Source: Cellvibrionaceae bacterium (lineage in GTDB: Bacteria > Pseudomonadota > Gammaproteobacteria > Pseudomonadales > Cellvibrionaceae). Taken from it: DNA of 64,000 nucleotides. Under the pieces are notes generated by a model. It saw nothing but the letters and a program-made list of their open reading frames with translations, ran no database searches and had not been told where the DNA came from. Positions 17,305 to 25,772 of the stretch are shown here, piece by piece. The translations under genes were made by a program, and so were the position numbers. The number at the start of each line of letters is the position of its first letter. Position 1 is the stretch's first letter. The stretch is taken from positions 1 through 64,000 of the forward strand of contig JANQJP010000047.1 in the NCBI GenBank assembly GCA_028281575.1, in the 5' to 3' direction.

Positions 17305-18199
17305 ATAATTTTTGTTCAACTTCGCGACCGTGGATGCCGTAACTCGGTACAATTTGATTTTTGCTGGGAACCCAGCTTCCGAAAAGCCTGTCCCAGATAG
17401 CCAAACTTGAACCAAAGTTTTTGTCGATATGCTCAGGTTGGGTGCTGTGATGAATTTGGTGTTGCGCCGGGCTTACAAATATACGTTCAAACCAACCAAA
17501 GCTGACCCACACGTGTGAGTGCCGCAGATTTGATCCCGCCATATTAAACATAAAGTTAAATATGCTCGCGCCCATAATTTCTGTTTTATTAATGGCGCCA
17601 TCGAATAAATACATAAATATCCCGCCCAAGCTGCCAACGACGATTAAGCTTCTGCAGCTATTAAGAAACATCTCAATCGAGTGAATGCGATAGAGGGTTA
17701 ATGGCGTCATCGTTGGCGCGCTGTGGTGAATTGCATGGAAGCGCCAAAGTAGGGGAACTTTGTGATAAAGATAGTGCACGAGAAACCGGGTGAAGTCTTC
17801 GAACAAAAATAGGCAAGTTGTAAACAGGATGGCGGTAATTGCGAGTGGGGGCTGAAAGAAATTACCTTCACCAAAACTCGTATAAAAGCTTCTGTTTACT
17901 GCAAGCGCGACGGTTATTTGGCCACCGATAACGGGGACGACTATGAGTACTCGCAAAACGTGGTTAATGATTGTCCACTGCAGGTCTAGCCAACTCGATT
18001 TATTTAGCCACAGTTTTATATCCACAGCTTTTTTTAGTGCAGAAAAACCGGCTGTCTTTCCGTTTGCAAATAAAACTGCGCCTGCGATAACCACACTGGC
18101 GAGAATGTATAACCAGAAAATACGTTTCTGCGGGTCGAGCACGAAGCTAAACGGCTCAACGAAGATATGGATGTCGATAGACGGAAGGTTAATGGGCAT
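17255..18199 (-). CDS. sterol desaturase / fatty acid hydroxylase superfamily membrane protein
   Basis: A 314-residue integral membrane di-iron oxygenase candidate with all His boxes: HYLYH (HX3H), HAIHH (HXXHH) and HQIHH (HXXHH), plus further conserved His around HSHVW. Several hydrophobic helices precede and separate the boxes. Family members hydroxylate or desaturate lipids, including hopanoids, sterols and carotenoids; the substrate here is unknown. It is read leftwards, its 3' end overlapping the GNAT gene by 50 bases, and it is divergent from the Fur-boxed imelysin gene across 110 bases. Confidence 0.88.
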   Translation of the reverse strand: MPINLPSIDIHIFVEPFSFVLDPQKRIFWLYILASVVIAGAVLFANGKTAGFSALKKAVDIKLWLNKSSWLDLQWTIINHVLRVLIVVPVIGGQITVALAVNRSFYTSFGEGNFFQPPLAITAILFTTCLFLFEDFTRFLVHYLYHKVPLLWRFHAIHHSAPTMTPLTLYRIHSIEMFLNSCRSLIVVGSLGGIFMYLFDGAINKTEIMGASIFNFMFNMAGSNLRHSHVWVSFGWFERIFVSPAQHQIHHSTQPEHIDKNFGSSLAIWDRLFGSWVPSKNQIVPSYGIHGREVEQKLSKQLFGLGNLGANANH

Positions 18200-18262
18200 C
18201 TGGTAACCAGGAGCGAACGCAGATGAGCAGATAATATCTAAAAGAATATTGCAAGTAAAAAT

Positions 18263-18281
18263 GATAATGATTATTATTTTC
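18263..18281 (+). promoter_or_regulatory. Fur box over the imelysin promoter
   Basis: The 19 bases starting gataatgattatt match the classic Fur consensus (gataatgataatcattatc) at 16 of 19 positions. The site overlaps the -10 (TATTAT, 18272-18277) of a promoter whose -35 is TTGCAA (18249-18254, 17-base spacer), 29 bases before the imelysin GTG. This layout predicts repression by iron-loaded Fur. Confidence 0.82.
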
Positions 18282-18309
18282 TAATTGTCATCTGATTGGG
18301 GGCCTCGCC

Positions 18310-19581
18310 GTGAGTTTTTCTAGGATTTTTGCCGTTTTTGCTTTTATTGCTCTGATCGTTGCAGGTTGCAGCGGTTCTGATTCGGATTCGCCAACACCGT
18401 CACCAACACCAACGCCGTCACCAACGCCTACTCCAGTAGCTGTTGATGTTGAGCAGGTAAAAAGCAATTACGTCGATATGGCTTATGCGGCTTACGGAGA
18501 TTCGCTTACTACAGCTCAGGCCTTGTTGGCTGCTGTAAACGCGTTTATTACTGATCCTACAGAAGCGAATTTAGATGCTGCTAAGGCCGCTTATAAGGCA
18601 GCGCGTGCGCCTTATCAGCAGTCGGAAATTATGCGTTGGGATACGGCGATCACTATCCAAACGGACCTTACAGCAAACGGTGGTCCCGCGAGTGTCGATG
18701 AGTGGGAGGGACAAGTAAATGCCTGGCCGCTTGATGAAAACCATATCGTTGGCATTATCGAAGGTAGCGAAACAATTAGCGAGGGACTGCTTATCGCCCA
18801 GAACGGAGCGGATGACAATGAGGCAAATGTTACAACAGGTGTACACGCCGTTGAATTTATGCTCTGGGGCGAAGATACAAATGGTACTGGCCCAGGCGCA
18901 GGCAGTCGTCCAGCAACAGATTTTGCCAATGACGGCAGCTGTGCAGACGCCTTTTGTGAGCGTCGTGCCCAATATTTAGCTGCGGCCGCTACCCTGCTAG
19001 TGGACGATTTGACTGCGATGTATGCGGAATGGAGTCCAACAGCGCGCACTACAGTTGGCACTCTGGCATACAACTTCCTGCAAAGTGATCTTGCGCTGGA
19101 TTATATTGTCGGTTCCATTCGCGCTATGGCGAGTGATGAGCTTGCATCTGCGCGCATGGGTGTCGGCCTTGAGCTCGGCGACCCCGAAGAATCGCACGAC
19201 TGCTTCAGTGATTTGAGCCATGTGGCAATTTATTACAACCTGCAAGGCGTGCGCAACGCATTCTATGGCCGTTATGGCAGCGTATCGGGCCCCAGCCTTG
19301 CCGACCTGGTTGCGGAACGTGATCAAGCCACTTTCGATGCAGTTGACCAAGCCTTAGATAGTATCGAAGCGTTAATGGTTCAGATATTCAACACGGGCGA
19401 ATTGGAGACGGATGCTGTGCGTTTTGATCAGATCATCGGTCAAGATGACACAGGAACAGAGCGTCAAATTGCCGAGATGGCGGTAGAGCAGTTGGTGGCA
19501 TTGGATACAGATATGAATGACGTGCGTGAATTGCTTTCGTTGACAGATACGATTGCCGGTGGTGGTGGTGACGGTGATTAA
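18310..19581 (+). CDS. imelysin-family (IrpA-like) iron-regulated lipoprotein
   Basis: A 423-residue periplasmic protein. A lipoprotein signal ends in the lipobox VAGC (Cys20), followed by a Ser/Pro/Thr linker of repeated PTPSPT units. The imelysin domain begins near residue 45 and contains the GxHxxE motif as G177, H179, E182 (GVHAVEFML), the proposed metal site. Imelysin proteins are linked to iron uptake (EfeO/IrpA group) and the Fur box upstream fits. The start is a GTG at 18310 that gives a correct signal peptide. A terminator at 19603-19630 follows, before the di-haem gene. Confidence 0.88.
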   Translation: MSFSRIFAVFAFIALIVAGCSGSDSDSPTPSPTPTPSPTPTPVAVDVEQVKSNYVDMAYAAYGDSLTTAQALLAAVNAFITDPTEANLDAAKAAYKAARAPYQQSEIMRWDTAITIQTDLTANGGPASVDEWEGQVNAWPLDENHIVGIIEGSETISEGLLIAQNGADDNEANVTTGVHAVEFMLWGEDTNGTGPGAGSRPATDFANDGSCADAFCERRAQYLAAAATLLVDDLTAMYAEWSPTARTTVGTLAYNFLQSDLALDYIVGSIRAMASDELASARMGVGLELGDPEESHDCFSDLSHVAIYYNLQGVRNAFYGRYGSVSGPSLADLVAERDQATFDAVDQALDSIEALMVQIFNTGELETDAVRFDQIIGQDDTGTERQIAEMAVEQLVALDTDMNDVRELLSLTDTIAGGGGDGD

Positions 19582-19602
19582 AGGTAAATCTTGAGCTTGA
19601 TG

Positions 19603-19630
19603 AAACAGCGAGACTATTCTCGCTGTTTTT
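19603..19630 (+). terminator. rho-independent terminator after the imelysin gene
   Basis: Perfect 11-base arms aaacagcgaga and tctcgctgttt flank the loop ctat, followed by a T-run. It sits between the imelysin and di-haem genes, so it may reduce rather than abolish read-through. Confidence 0.88.
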
Positions 19631-19740
19631 CGTAGTCTTTCCGAAAAGCTTTTGTGGTGCATCGCCTGTGCACTTAAATAGCGTCCCGAGCGGTTTTTTG
19701 ATTGCTAATTAAAAAGACATCCAGTGCGTTTGGGTTTTTA

Positions 19741-21294
19741 ATGTTGAATATATTTATGCGCTTGCTTTGCCAATTTTTTATTTTTTCTATTTACCTGTTA
19801 ACAGCATGCAGTGGTGGGGGCTCCAACGGTTCTCCGAGTCCCAGTCCGACACCCAGCCCTTCTCCTTCACCGGCGCCAGCAGCTATCGAACATCTTGGCG
19901 GTGGAGACGCGACCGTAATGGTAGTCACTGCAGACGCCTTTTCTGAACATTCAGATAATCTGACTGAACCTTCCAAAATAATTAACTTCAATATTGGCAA
20001 CGATTTTTTTGAAAATCCTTGGATTGCGGGCAGTGCCAGTACCTCGTCTCGCGATGGTTTGGGCGGCCTGTTCAACAATAACGCATGTCAGGATTGCCAT
20101 GTGCGCGATGGTCGAGGTCACGCGCCGAATGTGAGTTCGAGCGAAGATGGTACGGATTTCTCCAGTACTTTGCTGAAAGCCGTCAAAACGAATATTACGG
20201 ATGAACAACGCTTTTTTATGGCGAACTCTCAGTTGGCCAGCGTGCCCGATTCGAGTGTGGGTCCGCAATTGCAGCACGACGCGATCATTGGTGTGACCAA
20301 AGAGGTTAACCTTCGAGTCAGCTATGAACCCGAAATTGTGACATTTGACGATGGCTTTGAGGTGGAACTGCGCAAGCCCATTTGGCATTTAGAAAGTAAC
20401 TACGCAGACCAGGGTTTTGATTTTAACGGCGACACCATTTTTTCGGCGCGGGTCGCACCACAAATGATAGGTCTTGGTTTGTTAGCGCTGATTTCAGAGG
20501 AAGATATCATCAGCCGTGAAGACTCGAATGATGCTGACGGCGACGGGATATCAGGTGTGGCGAATTATGTTTGGAGCGTTGAGCGTAATGACGTTGCGCT
20601 CGGTCGCTTTGGCTGGCGGGCGGGACAGCCGTCGCTGATCGAACAAGCCGCTGGTGCTTTCGTCAATGATATGGGGCTCACCAGCCGTTTGCAGCTAGAA
20701 GAAAATTGCATGCCTCATCAAGAAGATTGCTTAAACGCGGAAAACGGCAATGGCGATAGCGTTGCAGATTATGGTTACGAAGTACCTGATAGAGTACTGG
20801 ATGCCGTTGCTTTTTATTCTGCACATCTGGCTGTGCCAGTGCGCAGAAACGCCTACAGCGAAACGGTGCAGGCGGGTAAGCAAATCTTTAACGATATCGG
20901 TTGCGTCAGTTGTCATGTGGCTGAATATACTACTGAAAACAGTGCGGAATTCCCGGAGCTTTCTGAACAGCGTATTTTCCCTTATACCGACTTGCTCTTG
21001 CACGATATGGGCGAGGCGCTGGCGGATTTCAATATCGACAATAATGCTGCGAGCGCGGATCACAAGGTAGAATTTTTGGCCAACGCGAGGGAATGGCGGA
21101 CGCCACCATTATGGGGGATTGGTCTGGCAAAAACAGTAGATCCTGAGGCTACTTTTCTACATGATGGCCGCGCGCGCAACTTGCTCGAAGCTGTGCTTTG
21201 GCATGGTGGCGAGGCCGAGTCTTCAAAACAAGCCGTGCTCGAACTTTCTGCTCAAGAGCGCGAATCTTTGATCGCTTTTCTCAACGATCTCTAG
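19741..21294 (+). CDS. di-haem oxidoreductase lipoprotein (DUF1111 / thiol oxidoreductase family)
   Basis: A 517-residue c-type cytochrome. It has a lipoprotein signal (LLTAC), a Ser/Pro/Thr linker, and two CXXCH haem sites: CQDCH starting at C116 and CVSCH starting at C388. The domain pattern matches the DUF1111 di-haem family related to cytochrome c peroxidase. Such genes often sit beside imelysin genes, which suggests a redox role in iron acquisition, but the reaction is not established. I start at the ATG 19741; a TTG at 19702 would add 13 residues. No strong ribosome site is visible for either. Confidence 0.87.
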   Translation: MLNIFMRLLCQFFIFSIYLLTACSGGGSNGSPSPSPTPSPSPSPAPAAIEHLGGGDATVMVVTADAFSEHSDNLTEPSKIINFNIGNDFFENPWIAGSASTSSRDGLGGLFNNNACQDCHVRDGRGHAPNVSSSEDGTDFSSTLLKAVKTNITDEQRFFMANSQLASVPDSSVGPQLQHDAIIGVTKEVNLRVSYEPEIVTFDDGFEVELRKPIWHLESNYADQGFDFNGDTIFSARVAPQMIGLGLLALISEEDIISREDSNDADGDGISGVANYVWSVERNDVALGRFGWRAGQPSLIEQAAGAFVNDMGLTSRLQLEENCMPHQEDCLNAENGNGDSVADYGYEVPDRVLDAVAFYSAHLAVPVRRNAYSETVQAGKQIFNDIGCVSCHVAEYTTENSAEFPELSEQRIFPYTDLLLHDMGEALADFNIDNNAASADHKVEFLANAREWRTPPLWGIGLAKTVDPEATFLHDGRARNLLEAVLWHGGEAESSKQAVLELSAQERESLIAFLNDL

Positions 21295-21340
21295 AATCAA
21301 ACGTTAATTTTAAAGCCTTATAACTAATACTTAATATGAT

Positions 21341-21352
21341 ATGATATATCAT
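21341..21352 (+). promoter_or_regulatory. candidate Zur operator upstream of the TonB receptor
   Basis: The 12 bases atgatatatcat are a perfect palindrome lying within a longer AT-rich dyad (21333-21353), 35 bases before the receptor start. The adjacent Zur-like gene makes zinc control plausible. The palindrome resembles Zur sites only in being an AT-rich dyad, so this is tentative. Confidence 0.4.
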
Positions 21353-21387
21353 TCGTGAATTGAAACATACAACAACGAGAGAACACT

Positions 21388-23814
21388 ATGAAACGCTTGC
21401 TAATGCTTGGGGGATTGCTGTTTTTAGCAAATCTAGCGAACGCGCTGTCGGGGACAGTGTCCGATGAGGACGGAGCGCCAATTGTTGGCGCTAAGATCAA
21501 GATTGTCGGTAGCAAAATAGACGTAAAAACGGATGCTGACGGGAAGTTTGCTTTTGATCTTGAAAAGGTAGATGAGCTACATATCTTCGCGCCTGGTTAC
21601 AGCCACAAAATTCTGCACTTACATGGTGAGCATGGGAACTCACTGGATATCGTGTTGGTAAGTTCTGCGATTGAGCAGACAGATGTTATCGGTTTACCAC
21701 TTCACGCATCGACAATCGAATCGGCCCAGCCGATTACTGTAGTCGCTGGCGAAGAATTGCGTAATATCCAGACGTCGACACTCGGTGAAACGCTAAAAAA
21801 TGAAGTTGGTGTTCACTCAAGTTATTTTGGTCCGGTGGCCAGTAGTCCTGTTATTCGTGGTTTGGATGGCCCGAGAGTACTTATTACGCAGAACAGTCTT
21901 GATGTCAGCGATGCATCTCGCGTCGGTCCTGACCATATTGTTGCTACAGAGGCCTCTACTGCAAAACAAATTGAAATTTTGCGCGGTCCAGCGACGTTGT
22001 TTTATGGCTCCGGCGCTATTGGTGGTGTGGTAAATATTGTCGATGATCGTGTACCAAGCAGCAGTGAGCAAAAAGCGGCATTTGCGGTACAACACAACAC
22101 TGTCGCGAGCGAGAACGAGTTGTCAGCTGCTTATACTGGTGGCTCCGAGCAGTTTGCATTTCATGTAGATGGTTTTTGGCGCGATGGTGACGACTACGAG
22201 ATTCCCGGTTTGGCGGAGCTTGAAACCGAAGAAGAGCATGAAGAAGAAGGCCATGATGAACACGGGGATGAGGGCATTCTGGAAAACAGTGCATCCGAAA
22301 GCCAAGGCTTTAATATCGGGGGCAGTTTGTTGTTTGAAAAAGGCTTCGTAGGCCTTTCTTATGGACGGCTAGAGCGTCTGAACGGAATTCCCGGTCACGG
22401 TCACGAGGAAGAAGAAGGGCATGAGGAAGGCGAGGAAGAAGGCCATGAGGAAGAAGAGGGCCATCACGATGAGGAAGAAGAAGTAAAATCGGACCTCGAA
22501 CAGGATCGTTGGCAGCTTATTAGTGAATTTGATGTCGACGGCGCATTTCTTTCAGGTATCAACACACGTATTGGTTACACCGATTATGAGCATACGGAAG
22601 TTGAAGAGGGTGGCGGTACGACGTTCGCCAATGAGACCTGGCAAATCAAAACAGATTTATTGCATCAAGAGCTGGGCGGTTGGCGTGGAGCCCTCTCGCT
22701 AGAGGCTTTCTCGAGTGATTTTGAAGCGGTGGGTGAAGAAGCGTTTACACCGCCATCGACGACGGATCGCTATGCCTTTGCTGTGTTGGAAGAAAAGCAT
22801 CAAGGTGATGTGCTTTGGCAGCTGGGTGCACGGGTTGAACACGTGGAAATGAGTGCTGATGGTGTTGAGCTTGAATCGTCTCACGAGGAAGAGGGAGTAG
22901 AAGAAGAGCACGAGCTGGTTGAGTTTGACGATTTCAGCTTCACACCCTACAGCGTGTCCGCCGGTTTAGTTTGGGATTTTATGCCGCGTTATAACTTGGG
23001 TGTTGCGGTAACTCATGCGCAGCGTGCACCTAATGCGGCGGAACTATTTTCTGCCGGTCCGCATATAGCAACGGAAACATTTGAGCTGGGTGCTTTGTTC
23101 GAAATTCACGAAGAAGAAGACGGTGAGTACCATGTTGAATTAGGCAACGACCCTAAGGAAGAAGTATCGAACAATATTGATATCAGCTTGCGTAAACACG
23201 AGGGTGATATCGGTTTCGTCGTAAACCTCTTTTACAACCAGGTAAGTGATTTTTATTATCTGCGTGACACGGGCTTAACTAGTGAAGATTTGTTCGGCCA
23301 CGAGGAAGAAGAGGAAGCTGAAGTGGGCGAAGAGGAACACGATCATGGTCATGCGGAAGATCTTCCCGTATTTTTATTTGAGCAGGCTGACGCCAATTTC
23401 TACGGCTTTGAAGCCGAGTTCGTATGGCAAGTTATCGATTCATTGAAATGGACGGTTTGGGGCGACAGTATTCGGGGTGAACTCGATGCTGGCGGCAACC
23501 TGCCGCGCATTCCTCCACGACGTTTGGGGACACAATTCAATTTCGAGTACAACCGCTGGCAAGCTGAACTAAGCGCAGTAAACTACTTTGAACAGAACGA
23601 TACTGCCGAAAATGAAACGAGTACTGATGGTTATACGATGGTAGATGCGCGTGTCGCTTACCGCATTGAAATGAGCGGCGACAACGAGCTTACTGTATTT
23701 GCTAAAGCGAACAACCTCACCGATGAAGAGGCACGTGTGCACACGTCGTTTATAAAAAACCAGGCGCCGTTGCCGGGGCGAGGCTTTAGCTTGGGTGTAA
23801 GAGGCTCGTTTTAA
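21388..23814 (+). CDS. znuD: TonB-dependent receptor, ZnuD-like zinc transporter
   Basis: An 808-residue outer-membrane receptor: signal peptide (residues 1-20), a carboxypeptidase-regulatory-like domain (about 22-92), the plug (about 105-225, IRGLDGPRVLI and VEILRGPATLFYGSGA-type segment), then a 22-strand barrel ending RGFSLGVRGSF. Three surface-loop regions are extraordinarily rich in His and Glu, near residues 275-300, 335-370 and 635-655 (for example GHEEEEGHHDEEEE), with further acidic patches near 500 and 575. ZnuD proteins of Neisseria and Acinetobacter carry His-rich metal-capturing loops, and a Zur-like gene follows, so zinc is the likely cargo. Copper or nickel cannot be excluded. 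Confidence 0.85.
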   Translation: MKRLLMLGGLLFLANLANALSGTVSDEDGAPIVGAKIKIVGSKIDVKTDADGKFAFDLEKVDELHIFAPGYSHKILHLHGEHGNSLDIVLVSSAIEQTDVIGLPLHASTIESAQPITVVAGEELRNIQTSTLGETLKNEVGVHSSYFGPVASSPVIRGLDGPRVLITQNSLDVSDASRVGPDHIVATEASTAKQIEILRGPATLFYGSGAIGGVVNIVDDRVPSSSEQKAAFAVQHNTVASENELSAAYTGGSEQFAFHVDGFWRDGDDYEIPGLAELETEEEHEEEGHDEHGDEGILENSASESQGFNIGGSLLFEKGFVGLSYGRLERLNGIPGHGHEEEEGHEEGEEEGHEEEEGHHDEEEEVKSDLEQDRWQLISEFDVDGAFLSGINTRIGYTDYEHTEVEEGGGTTFANETWQIKTDLLHQELGGWRGALSLEAFSSDFEAVGEEAFTPPSTTDRYAFAVLEEKHQGDVLWQLGARVEHVEMSADGVELESSHEEEGVEEEHELVEFDDFSFTPYSVSAGLVWDFMPRYNLGVAVTHAQRAPNAAELFSAGPHIATETFELGALFEIHEEEDGEYHVELGNDPKEEVSNNIDISLRKHEGDIGFVVNLFYNQVSDFYYLRDTGLTSEDLFGHEEEEEAEVGEEEHDHGHAEDLPVFLFEQADANFYGFEAEFVWQVIDSLKWTVWGDSIRGELDAGGNLPRIPPRRLGTQFNFEYNRWQAELSAVNYFEQNDTAENETSTDGYTMVDARVAYRIEMSGDNELTVFAKANNLTDEEARVHTSFIKNQAPLPGRGFSLGVRGSF

Positions 23815-23936
23815 GCGGTTAACAGCATTGTTATCTCGATGTCTTTTCATCCTATCGAGTGGCATTGCAGCTTAATCAATATACAATTGGTTATATGCAA
23901 TAATGCTCGATAGATGACAAGGATTCGGCTCGTGCT

Positions 23937-24404
23937 ATGAACAAAGCAGACGTCCAAAAATTGATTTCCAAAGCCGCTGATATTTGCAATGAATCCGGCG
24001 GCAGACTTACTGAAAAGCGTCAACGTATACTCGAATTACTGCTCCATTCTGACACACCGCTTTCTGCTTACGAAGTTGCAGATCGATATAATAAAACTGC
24101 TGACCGATCCATACCGGTAATGTCGGTTTATCGGATACTGGATTTTCTGGAATCAGAACAGCTTGTCCATAAATTGTCTTCCGCAAATAAATACGTTGCA
24201 TGTGCTCATATTGCTTGCACGCACTCACATGAAGTTCCGCAGTTTCTTATTTGCCGAAGTTGTGAATCGGTAAAAGAAATTGGTATTAAAAAGAGTATTG
24301 TTGATGAGCTCAGTGCGCATGTTCGTACGGCGGGTTATACCTTGATGAACTCGCAGTTGGAGTTAGATTGTTTGTGTGAGAAGTGCGTGGGAAGCAATGT
24401 CTAA
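23937..24404 (+). CDS. zur: Fur-family regulator, Zur type
   Basis: A 155-residue Fur superfamily protein with an N-terminal winged helix (residues 20-90, including LTEKRQRILELL and VYRILDFL) and a dimerisation domain with two CXXC zinc sites (ICRSC and CLCEKC) and the HSHE segment that supplies metal ligands. Compared with Fur it has an ACTHSHEVPQF segment typical of Zur. It lies 122 bases after the ZnuD-like receptor in the same direction, so it may control that gene. Usual Zur neighbours znuA, znuB and znuC are not in the window. Confidence 0.88.
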   Translation: MNKADVQKLISKAADICNESGGRLTEKRQRILELLLHSDTPLSAYEVADRYNKTADRSIPVMSVYRILDFLESEQLVHKLSSANKYVACAHIACTHSHEVPQFLICRSCESVKEIGIKKSIVDELSAHVRTAGYTLMNSQLELDCLCEKCVGSNV

Positions 24405-24668
24405 TATTTTGGCCGCGTTAATTTACTGGCCGTACAGCTATATTTTGTGGTTATCTACTAATTGAGAGAAGCGAGCATAAGAAAAATAGCGGAATTGGAG
24501 CGGTTCGAGCAGCCTTTGCCAAGGTTGAGCAAATTCACCACCTCGCTGTTGATTATATTTGCGTCGCGATCTTAGCGAAGCTTATATGGGGCCAGGCGTT
24601 AAATCGAAGAGCAGATATTCTAGCGAGAGACTATTTTTTTGCGCGTTTAAATTTTATCTTTAAATAGG

Positions 24669-25772
24669 CTAAATCATTTCCTTTAACCAAGCAGCAAGAC
24701 CGCCCCTTAGACTTGCGGCTTCAAATCCCGATTGACGCAGTCGCTTAGCAGCTTGTTCACTGCGCATTCCCGATTGGCAATAGCATAAATAGCGTTGATT
24801 CTTGTCTATTTTTTCTACGTGATATTCCAAGTCGTCCAATGGAATGTTACGTCCACCGATATGAAAATTCTGATGTTCTTCAGCTGTTCTGACATCTAAA
24901 ACGTAGGAAGTTTCTTGGTTGCGCTGCTCGTTAAAATTTTCGATAGAAATACTATGGTCTTCCAGGTTTTGCTGGTCGCTCGCACAAACGGGGGTGTAGT
25001 CGGGATTGTTTCGGTCAATGGTAAAACTACCGGTTTGACATATACACCCAGCATCTGTTGCCAAGGTAATCTTTTGCATCGAAAGGGTCTTGGCATTGAA
25101 TAGCATTAGGTGATTGTTAAGCGGTGTAGGGAGCCCTGTAATAAATTTGATAACTTCGTTCACTTGAAATAAACCCAGTATTCCCGGCAAAACACCTAGT
25201 ACCCCAGCCTGATTGCAGTCTTGGCTTTCACTCGGCGGCTCGGGAAATAAACAACGAAAACACGCATTCCCCGGTGTAAAAAGCGCACACTGCCCAGCAA
25301 ATTGATTGACGCTGGCATAGATCCAGGGAACGGATTTTTGCAAACAAAAGTCATTAATTAAGTAGCGGGTCGAAAAATTATCTGTGCAGTCGACGATAAA
25401 GTCGGGCGTTTCAATGTCCTCGACAGTGTCGACATCGAACGCTTTACCGATAGCATCGATAGTAATTTCTGGATTAAGTGCCTGGAGTTTTTTTTGCGCG
25501 ACAGCGGTTTTGCTTTGTCCGACATCGTCAACATTATAAAGCACTTGCCGTTGTAAATTGGTAAGGTCGACGTGGTCGCCATCAATTAACGTTAAATGGC
25601 CCACGCCGGCGGCGGCCAAATATAATGCGGCGGGGCAACCAAGACCGCCCATTCCCACAATTAAGATGTGCGCTTTTTTCAGTTGTGCCTGACCCTTAGC
25701 ACCGATATCCGATAGCTGAATATGGCGGGTATAACGCAGCCATTCTTGCGCAGTAAAAAGAGTCTCGGCCAT
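24669..25772 (-). CDS. thiF: ThiF/MoeB-type sulfur-carrier adenylyltransferase with rhodanese domain
   Basis: A 367-residue fusion. The N-terminal E1-like domain (about 1-245) has the ATP loop VGMGGLGC and four zinc cysteines in two CXXC-type pairs (ACFRC and GCICQ). The C-terminal rhodanese domain (about 265-367) has the active Cys in CYCQSGMRS. It activates the ThiS C-terminal glycine and may deliver sulfur itself. MoeB/MoeZ proteins look alike, but its place at the end of the thi operon, with start overlapping the thiDE stop as TAATG, supports the thiamine role. Confidence 0.85.
   Translation of the reverse strand: MAETLFTAQEWLRYTRHIQLSDIGAKGQAQLKKAHILIVGMGGLGCPAALYLAAAGVGHLTLIDGDHVDLTNLQRQVLYNVDDVGQSKTAVAQKKLQALNPEITIDAIGKAFDVDTVEDIETPDFIVDCTDNFSTRYLINDFCLQKSVPWIYASVNQFAGQCALFTPGNACFRCLFPEPPSESQDCNQAGVLGVLPGILGLFQVNEVIKFITGLPTPLNNHLMLFNAKTLSMQKITLATDAGCICQTGSFTIDRNNPDYTPVCASDQQNLEDHSISIENFNEQRNQETSYVLDVRTAEEHQNFHIGGRNIPLDDLEYHVEKIDKNQRYLCYCQSGMRSEQAAKRLRQSGFEAASLRGGLAAWLKEMI

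Noticed and set aside
24405-24668. gene or RNA in the zur-thiF gap
   Set aside because: No frame with a start signal, no hairpin with T-run and no repeat-family box could be supported in these 264 bases.
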